64,000 nt of DNA from NCBI GenBank assembly GCA_030429565.1, contig JAUIFE010000015.1, positions 124,001 to 188,000 on the forward strand, given 5' to 3'. This document shows, piece after piece, positions 57,412 through 64,000 of this stretch; the stretch's first letter is position 1, and every line of letters starts with the position of its first letter. The notes beneath the pieces were generated by a model. The model was not told where the DNA came from and ran no database searches. It saw nothing but the letters and a program-made list of their open reading frames with translations. Origin of the DNA: Holophagae bacterium (GTDB lineage Bacteria; Acidobacteriota; Holophagae; Acanthopleuribacterales; Acanthopleuribacteraceae). The position numbers and the translations under genes are program-made.

Positions 57412-59385
57412 ATGCAACAGCTACTTCCCATCAACTGCGACGACCTCTTGCAGCGGCAAGGTTGCGAACCAACCGGGGTTGAATTTAAAGCAAGCTGGGA
57501 TTCCAAAACAACCGGAACTCAGGTCATGAAAACGCTCTGCGCCTTTGCCAATGACTTGCAGAATCTCAACGGTGGTTACCTCATCATCGGCGTCGCCGAG
57601 GAAAATGGGCAAGCAGTCCTACCACCACAGGGATTGGACGCACAAACCCTAGAAAACGCCCAGAAGTGGATTCGCGGCAATGCGCGCCGCATCGACCCCG
57701 AATACCAACCTGTCATGGCCGTGGAAACAGTCGGAGAACGCCACATTTTGGTCCTCTGGGCGCCTGCCAGTGAAACACGACCCCACCGCGTTTCAGACGG
57801 TTCGGGAAAATCTCAACGCCGCTTTTATGTCCGTCTGGGAAGCGAAACGGTCGACGCTGAACCAAACGGGCAACTGGATCAACTCATTCAACTAACCGCA
57901 AGGGTTCCCTTCGATGATCGACGTTCCCTGCAGGCCGGGCTAGATGATTTACGCGAGGCCAAAGTTCGCGAATTTCTCAAAGACATCCGCAGTGGTTTGC
58001 TTGGGGAGAAACAAACAAAACAGCTTTACCGCAAGCTGCGCATTGCGGTCAAAGTCAACGGGCACGACGCCCCCAAAAACATCGGCCTCCTCATGTTTAG
58101 CGACGATCCCGAAACCTGGTTTCCAGGTGCCCGCATTGAAGTTGTTCAATTTCGCGACGATGCTTCTGGAGACGTCATCGAGGAGACGATTTTCAAAGGC
58201 AGCCTCCAGGAACAACTTCGCAGCACCTTGTCGTTTTTGGAACGGATTGCCACCGCCCACTACCAGAAACAAGCGAATGAGTACCAGGTTAAAGGTTGGG
58301 TCAGTTACCCACTACCGGCCTTAAGAGAAGCTTTAGTCAATGCGGTTTACCATCGCAGTTACGAAAAAAATAGTGAGCCAACCAAAGTCTATCTTTACCC
58401 TGATCGCATTGAGGTCATCAGTTACCCCGGCCCGGTTCCTGGGATTAACAACGAGCATTTGGCCCAACAGAAACCGATCCCACCGGTTCCCGCACGCAAC
58501 CGACGTATTGGTGAATTTCTCAAAGAGCTGCGCTTAGCTGAAGGGCGCGGCACCGGATTACCAAAAATCTATCACACCATGCGAGACAACGGCTCAGGTG
58601 ATCCGGTTTTTGACTTTGACGAAGATCGTACCTATTTCCGCGTCACCTTACCCGCTCATCCCGAATATTCGGCGATCTCCGCTTTGCGAGACGCAGCCCA
58701 TCTCAAGGCAATCAACCAGGAAACACAAGCCTTTCAACGCATTGAAAATGCCTGGAAGGCAACCTCACACTCCCCCACCTTGGCCGCTGAATACATCCGC
58801 CTGCTCAGCCAACGCGATCGGCTTGACGAGGCCGTCGATGTACACAACAGCTTCACCCAAAAAGCCGCCCCTGAATTCCTGCCTTTCGTCACCAACGTTC
58901 TTATCGAGGTATTGCACAAAGGCGAGCGTAAGTTTCTTGCCAAGCAACTGTTGGACAACTTGCCGACCTTCCTTGCCGGAAAAGACGCCCTCTCCGCCGC
59001 GATAAGCGCGCGCCGCATGGGTGAGCCGGAAAAGGCCCACCAATATTTTGAGCGCTCGGGCGATGCCGTTTTCCACGATGTCAAACACCTGCATGAGTTT
59101 GCGCAAACAAAAATGAAACTGGCGGGCAAACACATCGGTACCAACACGGGAGAACGCTTAAACAAAGAAGCCAAAGAACTCCTGGAACGCGTGCTGCAAA
59201 TGGATGCCGACCCGCAAAGACACGCTTATGCCTGGCGCGATCTCGCCCGAACAAAAAAATGGTTACAAAGACCGAACAGCGAAGTAGACGCGGCCTATCA
59301 AAAGGCGATAGCACTCGCCCCCGCCGACAGCACCAGATTTGCAGAAGAATATGCCAGGTGGAAAGAGACCGCTTACCGAGATTAA
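57412..59385 (+). CDS. AlbA_2/RecG-like ATPase-type protein with helical-repeat tail
   Basis: A 657-residue cytoplasmic protein. Residues about 18-140 match the AlbA_2 (Schlafen AlbA-like) domain: GVEFKASWDSK and GGYLIIGVAEENGQ. About 300-425 match the HATPase_c_4 region of the RecG-like/COG2865 family: ALREALVNAVYHRSYEK and IEVISYPGPVPG, then RRIGEFLKELRLAEGRGTGL. COG2865 proteins are mostly putative transcriptional regulators. The C-terminal about 220 residues are helical and TPR-like (LAAEYIRLLSQRDRLDEAVD). AlbA_2-type proteins occur in defence and nucleic-acid contexts, but no toxin, nuclease or phage gene neighbours it. The ATG at 57412 has AAGGA eight bases before. Base composition here is a little more AT-rich than the neighbours. 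Confidence 0.83.
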   Translation: MQQLLPINCDDLLQRQGCEPTGVEFKASWDSKTTGTQVMKTLCAFANDLQNLNGGYLIIGVAEENGQAVLPPQGLDAQTLENAQKWIRGNARRIDPEYQPVMAVETVGERHILVLWAPASETRPHRVSDGSGKSQRRFYVRLGSETVDAEPNGQLDQLIQLTARVPFDDRRSLQAGLDDLREAKVREFLKDIRSGLLGEKQTKQLYRKLRIAVKVNGHDAPKNIGLLMFSDDPETWFPGARIEVVQFRDDASGDVIEETIFKGSLQEQLRSTLSFLERIATAHYQKQANEYQVKGWVSYPLPALREALVNAVYHRSYEKNSEPTKVYLYPDRIEVISYPGPVPGINNEHLAQQKPIPPVPARNRRIGEFLKELRLAEGRGTGLPKIYHTMRDNGSGDPVFDFDEDRTYFRVTLPAHPEYSAISALRDAAHLKAINQETQAFQRIENAWKATSHSPTLAAEYIRLLSQRDRLDEAVDVHNSFTQKAAPEFLPFVTNVLIEVLHKGERKFLAKQLLDNLPTFLAGKDALSAAISARRMGEPEKAHQYFERSGDAVFHDVKHLHEFAQTKMKLAGKHIGTNTGERLNKEAKELLERVLQMDADPQRHAYAWRDLARTKKWLQRPNSEVDAAYQKAIALAPADSTRFAEEYARWKETAYRD

Positions 59386-59468
59386 CCGCCGCCTTGCATC
59401 GGAAACTAAACCGTGAGCTGCCGGCGTCGTCTAACCCTTGCTTTTGAGCTTGGACTGGGGAGGACGCC

Positions 59469-59954
59469 ATGAACCGTGATTCGGGACGCCGTGCCCATCT
59501 GTGGCCGCACGAAGCAGATGTCGCGATATTTCATTTCAACGAGGGCCTCCTGCTCAAGGGAATTTTTGGGTGGCTGATTCCAATCATGGGCGCCATGATC
59601 GCGACCATGCTCGCCCTCTACACGACCCTTGCGCTGGAGGCCGGCCTGTGTTTCCTGTTTTTGTGGATCTTTGACGGCCAACCGATTACGAGTTTGGTCG
59701 CCTGGTGGCTTGAGCCGGCCTTCACCGGCGCCAAACTGCACGTCTCCACGCAACGCCGACTGGTCACCTTCGCCGAACCCATCGTCAAAGAAACCTACAG
59801 CTTCGACGAACTGCGCATAAAACCCGTGCGGTGGCTGCTCGTGCTCAAGGGTTTTGAGATTGTTGCGGCTGACGACGGCCGCTGCTTGGCGCGCAACTAT
59901 TTTTTGCTAATGCCGCAAAACGCCGCCCGCGTCATCGCCATGCTCGAACGCTAA
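59469..59954 (+). CDS. Small membrane protein of unknown function
   Basis: A 161-residue protein with two membrane helices (about 30-52 and 58-78) and a soluble C-terminal domain of about 80 residues (LHVSTQRRLVTFAEP, SFDELRIKPVRW, FLLMPQNAARVIAML). GGGGAGGACGCC lies just before the ATG. No family was recognised. It follows the AlbA_2 gene by 83 bases on the same strand and might share its transcript. Confidence 0.65.
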   Translation: MNRDSGRRAHLWPHEADVAIFHFNEGLLLKGIFGWLIPIMGAMIATMLALYTTLALEAGLCFLFLWIFDGQPITSLVAWWLEPAFTGAKLHVSTQRRLVTFAEPIVKETYSFDELRIKPVRWLLVLKGFEIVAADDGRCLARNYFLLMPQNAARVIAMLER

Positions 59955-59982
59955 ATCGCGGCACGGTTGCCGCTTCCAAAAA

Positions 59983-60037
59983 AGAGAAACCCGCCGACAG
60001 CAGGCGCTCGGGTATCCGAAAGCCTGCTATCGGCGGG
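59983..60037 (-). terminator. Terminator after the NHL-propeller gene
   Basis: CCCGCCGACAGCAGGC (59990-60005) and GCCTGCTATCGGCGGG (60022-60037) pair with one mismatch around a 16-base loop. On the minus strand the sequence after it is T-rich (TTTCTCTTTTTT), so it mainly serves the minus-strand gene. Confidence 0.85.
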
Positions 60038-60053
60038 GTATTGGGGAGGTTGG

Positions 60054-62321
60054 TTAGTTCATTTCAGGATGCGGCAGGAACCCTTCCGTTTGCACCATTT
60101 TGCGATAGTTGGTTGCGTCCACCGGCTCCGGTGCCGGCGCTGGATCGAGCAGGTTGTCGGCAATCGTGCGCCCGTCCTGGGTGAAGATGCGAATGATCAA
60201 ACCGCCTTCACTGACGTAGACATCGCGACCGGCGCGATCAAAGGCAAAGCCGCCAAAACACTGGCGCATGCCGGCCGCAACCGTGATCAGGTTGTTGCCG
60301 TCGGGTGTGATCATACGCAAGGTGTTGTCGCTGCCGTCACCGGTCAAACCGCGCAGGAACAGATTGCCGTTGCCGTCGTTGTTGAGTCCAGAGAAGGCAC
60401 CGGCGCCGTCGGGCTTGCCTGCGCCGTCGCCCGGCCAGATCAGCTCGACCACGCCGTTGGCGTCGATGCGCGCCACGTTGCCTATGCTCGTACCGACCAT
60501 CAGGCGACCCTGGTCGTCAATTTTAAGGATGTCGTTGTTGGCGAACACGGAGGCTGCTGCACCTGGCGGGACCCCACGGCTGAAGATGGTTTCGACACCA
60601 TTGCGGTAATCGACCAAGGAGTTGAAGGTACCGTCGGGAAAACCGGGAATCGGTGCCCCACCCGCGCCGGACGAAAAGACCAAGGATCCGTCGCCACGCA
60701 CGGCAATACCGTCGACATCGCGCACCTTGGAAATCACGCGATTGACGCCGTCTTGATCGCGCACAATGGTGGGGTCGGCGGCGTCACTGGTGAGCACGTA
60801 CGGCGTTTCATCGCCACGCGGCGGTAGCATCAAAACCCCATCGTTGCCGGTGGAGGCGTAGACATTGAGCGAAGCGTCCACCGCCACAATGAACGAGTTG
60901 CCAAGGTTCCCACCCTGGGCAAACACATAGGAACGCAAGTGCTCGCGCGTTTCGGGTTCAAGGATGTGTTTCGACACCGTGCCGTTACCGAAGTTCATCG
61001 AGTAAAAGTTGCCCTCGTTGTCGAAAACCACGTCGGAAGTACCCAAGGTTGGGTCGGCGGGATATCGCGCCACCACCTCGGCACTCAAACCCGGTGCCAA
61101 GCGCTCGGGTAAGCCAGGGTTAAGCGGGTAATCGAGCGTGGTCGTTTCACCGGCGTTCACCACGATGTTCAGCAGTGCGTCGGCAAAATCGGCTTTGCTA
61201 ATGACGACTTCGTACAAGCCGGCTTTCAGGTCCACCGAAAACGAACCATCGGGCCCACTCTGAACGGAGGCGCCCGTTTGGAAACGAATCGAGGCGTCGG
61301 CCAAAGGGTCGTCCGAAAACAATACGGAAATGCGCCCACTCACGGTGCCGGTTGCGCGATCCGCATTCACCACTTGACTGACACTGCCGCCGTCGGCGGC
61401 ACGCACTCGCCACAACTGATTGCGGTCACCGGCGAAGTAAACGGCGTCGCCGTCGGCGGTTAGGCCGTTGACACTGGTGCCGGCGCCACGCAAGGCATCG
61501 CCAAAAGCCAGCACCGTCACCTGTTCGTTTTCGTCGATGGCGAAGAGCTGACCCGAGGCGCTGTCGTACTGGAACACCAAACCGTCGGCATGCGCCAGCC
61601 CGAATTCGTTCAGGCCGCTAATGCGGATCGGCCGACTGTTCAACTGGGTGTACTCGCCGTTGGCGCGTTTTTTGACCATCAAACCCGAATTGTAGCCGGC
61701 GTAGAGGTTGCCGGCGGTGTCCACCGCCATTGAGGTCATGACACTGAATTCACTGCCAATTGCGGCAATCGCAGCCGAGGTCTCGAACACCGGTTGGAAG
61801 AAACCGTCACCGGTATCCACTTCCAAGATGGAGTCGGTGTAAAGGCCGGTCGGCCCGTAGCTGCCTTCACCGACGAGTAAACGACCGGTATCATCGAAAT
61901 CCATGCCGCGAATGGCCGGAATAATCGCGAACTTGCGGATTAACCCACTGTCGCGGAACCAGGCGCCCAGAATAAAGTTACTGACCCCAAAGTACAGGGT
62001 TCCGTCAGAACCAAAGGCCAACCCCTGTGAGTTGAAACCAAATCGCGTCATCTGCATGGTGTTGAGGTTAAGCGACATAATCACGTCGTTGGCACCGTTT
62101 TGGGCGATGTACAAATCGCCGGTCAACGGATCAATCGCCATGTCTTGGGCCAGGTTTAAGGCCGTCGCACCAGTGCCGTCGTCTTGGTAAATCACCTCGA
62201 CCTCAAGCCCCGGCATACCAACCGTTTCCCGGGCCGGCGCTTGTGCCAACACACTCAAGCCCGTCAGCCACAGGCAACCAGTTAACAGCGCAACAGTGTT
62301 TCGGCGGCTTAAAATTTCCAT
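60054..62321 (-). CDS. Exported NHL/SMP-30-type propeller protein with carboxypeptidase-regulatory-like domain
   Basis: A 755-residue protein. A signal peptide ends at LTGLSVLAQA. About 35-330 form one propeller-like half (LAQDMAIDPLTGDLYIAQNG, QGLAFGSDGTLYFG). A carboxypeptidase-regulatory-like domain (about 340-405, GTVSGRISVLFSDDPLADAS) separates it from a second propeller half (about 410-720, with NNDGNGNLFLRG and FAFDRAGRDVYVSEGG). The ATG at 62321 lies inside the end of the TonB receptor gene, overlapping by 13 bases, with GGAGG six bases before, so it is translationally coupled. Likely works with that receptor at the outer membrane, for example binding its ligand. No catalytic residues identified. 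Confidence 0.82.
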   Translation of the reverse strand: MEILSRRNTVALLTGCLWLTGLSVLAQAPARETVGMPGLEVEVIYQDDGTGATALNLAQDMAIDPLTGDLYIAQNGANDVIMSLNLNTMQMTRFGFNSQGLAFGSDGTLYFGVSNFILGAWFRDSGLIRKFAIIPAIRGMDFDDTGRLLVGEGSYGPTGLYTDSILEVDTGDGFFQPVFETSAAIAAIGSEFSVMTSMAVDTAGNLYAGYNSGLMVKKRANGEYTQLNSRPIRISGLNEFGLAHADGLVFQYDSASGQLFAIDENEQVTVLAFGDALRGAGTSVNGLTADGDAVYFAGDRNQLWRVRAADGGSVSQVVNADRATGTVSGRISVLFSDDPLADASIRFQTGASVQSGPDGSFSVDLKAGLYEVVISKADFADALLNIVVNAGETTTLDYPLNPGLPERLAPGLSAEVVARYPADPTLGTSDVVFDNEGNFYSMNFGNGTVSKHILEPETREHLRSYVFAQGGNLGNSFIVAVDASLNVYASTGNDGVLMLPPRGDETPYVLTSDAADPTIVRDQDGVNRVISKVRDVDGIAVRGDGSLVFSSGAGGAPIPGFPDGTFNSLVDYRNGVETIFSRGVPPGAAASVFANNDILKIDDQGRLMVGTSIGNVARIDANGVVELIWPGDGAGKPDGAGAFSGLNNDGNGNLFLRGLTGDGSDNTLRMITPDGNNLITVAAGMRQCFGGFAFDRAGRDVYVSEGGLIIRIFTQDGRTIADNLLDPAPAPEPVDATNYRKMVQTEGFLPHPEMN

Positions 62322-64000
62322 GACAAACCTCCTTCCACACCGCGACCCATGCGTTCACCGGTGGCATTCAGTACCGTGTCAAATTCGTAATAGGCGACAT
62401 AATCGTCGTCGAGCAGGTTGCGCCCGGCCACAAACAGTTCCAGGCCTTTGACCTTGGCCAAGCGATAGCCGATTTTGGCGTTCAGGATGGTGTAGGATTC
62501 TTGGTTATCGCGGGTGAAGTTGGGGCCACCCGGCGACAGATCACCGGTTTTAAACTCGTCTTCAGAGGTTTTGCCGACGTAGTGTGCATCCATATTGGCA
62601 CGGAACCCGGATGGCAAGGTGTAGGTCACACCCAGATTGATCTTCAGTTCAGGAGAGAAAAAGGTCTCGCCGGAGAGGTCGTTTAAATCCTGTGGATCAA
62701 GCCACATGGTATTGGCATACAGCGACACTTTTTCGTTGGGCACCCACACCAAACCCAACTGCACACCCATGTTGTCGGCATCGCTCAGGTTTTGGAACGA
62801 GGTGGTGGTCGTGAACACGTTGGTTTCGGGATCGAATTCAATGTCGGCCAACAAACCGCTATCGGGGTTGCCGATCAAGTCGGCGTACTGTTCAAAAAAC
62901 AGCTCGCCGGTGAATTGAATCGTCTCACCGATGTTGTAGGTGACGGTGAAGTCAACCGTATCGATGGTTTCCACTTCCAAGGCACCGTTGCCTTGGAACC
63001 GGACGCGGTTGTTTTGATTGGGCACGTTGAACTCAACCTGGGAAAACAGTTCAAACAAACTGGGCGCGCGGAAGGCACGCCGCGCCGACAGACGCACGGT
63101 CACGTCTTTGTTGGGGAAATACAGCAGGGAAGCCGTGTAACCGGTGTCCTGATCGGTAATCGAGTCGTCGTCGACCCGTACACCCAAACCCAGCAGCCAT
63201 TTGTCGCCAGGCAAGCGATAGGTGAAGTTGCCAAAGACCGAGTTTATGTCTTTGTCGCTGTCGGCGACCAAACCGCCTTCGTTTTCAATGTTGCGCGACT
63301 CAACACCGAACACGTAGTTCACGCGTTCGTTGCTGGTGCTGCCGACGTATTGCAGCGACATATTCAGGGTGTCGGTGCTGCCGTTGAACAGGGTCGCTTC
63401 GTTTAAGCTGGGATAAAAGGCGTAACCGTCCGGTGCCGCCAACACATCTTCGGTGAGCGGTAACAGCGGCGTTTCGTAATCAAAGGTGTTGAGGTAGGCG
63501 TTGAACTGCAGTGCGCCACCTTCGTTAACCTGATAGTTCAAACGAAGATACAGGTTGTCGCCATTTACTTCCCAATCCTCACGAGGCAAACCTGGCTGTG
63601 GAAAAAGTTCCAGTTCGCCGTCGTAAAGACCGGCACTCACATCGATATTGAGGCGATCATTGGGTCGCCAGAAAAAGGACAGGGTCGCCCGGGTCATGTC
63701 CAAACTGTCATCGTCGGGGTTGAAGTTATAGCTTGTGGGCAAACGGTTGAAACCGGCAAAAGGCACGTCGGTTTCAAAGCTTTCCACCGTCTGGCGGTTG
63801 GCTGAGATTTTGAAACCAAAATGTTCTTTGGCGCGTCGGTAAAACAAACGACCGTCCTGACGGCCTTGGCTGCCACCGGCCACATGCACCACCGACGGTT
63901 GCTCGCCGTCGGTTGCTTTGGTAATAATGTTGATAACACCCGAAAAGGCGTTGGCGCCGAACAGCGCACTGGCCGGCCCGCGCACAACTTCGATGCGCTC
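62309..64000 (-). CDS. TonB-dependent outer-membrane receptor (5' end outside the window)
   Basis: A partial gene; 563 residues are in the window. It enters at the plug domain with the diagnostic ERIEVVRGPASALFGANAF and VINIITK. The rest is a beta-barrel with alternating aromatic strands and long loops. The C terminus ends in LSWKF, with the terminal phenylalanine used by the BAM machinery. The N-terminal signal peptide, TonB box and any STN or carboxypeptidase-like domain lie beyond position 64000. Substrate unknown. Coupled to the propeller gene downstream by a 13-base overlap. Confidence 0.94.
   Translation of the reverse strand, partial: ERIEVVRGPASALFGANAFSGVINIITKATDGEQPSVVHVAGGSQGRQDGRLFYRRAKEHFGFKISANRQTVESFETDVPFAGFNRLPTSYNFNPDDDSLDMTRATLSFFWRPNDRLNIDVSAGLYDGELELFPQPGLPREDWEVNGDNLYLRLNYQVNEGGALQFNAYLNTFDYETPLLPLTEDVLAAPDGYAFYPSLNEATLFNGSTDTLNMSLQYVGSTSNERVNYVFGVESRNIENEGGLVADSDKDINSVFGNFTYRLPGDKWLLGLGVRVDDDSITDQDTGYTASLLYFPNKDVTVRLSARRAFRAPSLFELFSQVEFNVPNQNNRVRFQGNGALEVETIDTVDFTVTYNIGETIQFTGELFFEQYADLIGNPDSGLLADIEFDPETNVFTTTTSFQNLSDADNMGVQLGLVWVPNEKVSLYANTMWLDPQDLNDLSGETFFSPELKINLGVTYTLPSGFRANMDAHYVGKTSEDEFKTGDLSPGGPNFTRDNQESYTILNAKIGYRLAKVKGLELFVAGRNLLDDDYVAYYEFDTVLNATGERMGRGVEGGLSWKF

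Overview
The window reads as chromosomal DNA of a Gram-negative bacterium with GC-rich but not extreme composition. A TonB-dependent receptor, a heptose epimerase for LPS core, a lipobox-bearing parvulin and many signal peptides point to a diderm envelope. A VWFA protein of the type common in Acidobacteriota, a menaquinone-type MenG and several very large secreted proteins suggest Acidobacteriota, perhaps the Holophagae side. That placement is inference from gene style, not from a marker gene. No IS element, prophage, integrase or CRISPR array was seen.

Layout. 1-7.8 kb (minus strand): a possible 30-codon lysine-rich gene with its own promoter and terminator, an exported protein of unknown function, tRNA-Leu(GAG), secG, a secreted M28 peptidase, a pentapeptide-repeat/TIR fusion and a penicillin-acylase-like protein. 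8-20 kb: a zinc-ribbon protein, an AlaDH/PNT-family dehydrogenase, tyrS, a membrane-anchored protein built of five 19-residue repeats, an unknown protein, a GFA-family protein overlapping menG, tRNA-Leu(CAG), rnd, a triple-parvulin lipoprotein, a VWFA protein and an unknown exported protein. 20.7-36.4 kb: two giant paralogous exported proteins (about 2,300 residues each) flank an L-threonine aldolase gene. 36.4-46.6 kb: a serine beta-lactamase-like protein, a two-component system, a metallo-beta-lactamase-fold protein, a DUF2270-like membrane protein, tRNA-Arg(CCG), a DEAD-box RNA helicase with an Arg/Asp/Gly-rich tail, and a GYF-AIM24-like protein. 46.6-57.3 kb: a lysine-ketoglutarate-reductase-like dehydrogenase, a TPR protein coupled to rimO, asnS, hldD, an orphan STN-domain protein and acnA. 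57.3-64 kb: an AlbA_2/RecG-like protein with a helical-repeat tail, a small membrane protein, and a TonB receptor (cut by the window end) overlapping an NHL-propeller protein.

Housekeeping genes (tyrS, asnS, rnd, rimO, acnA, menG, hldD, secG, three tRNAs) are interleaved with poorly described exported proteins. The most distinctive content is the giant paralogue pair, each with signal peptide, propeller, Ig/PKD-like block, second propeller, EF-hand loop and leucine-rich motif. Next come the TIR fusion, the AlbA_2 protein, the 19-residue repeat protein and the receptor/propeller gene pair. TTG start codons preceded by good ribosome binding sites recur: eight genes are best explained that way.
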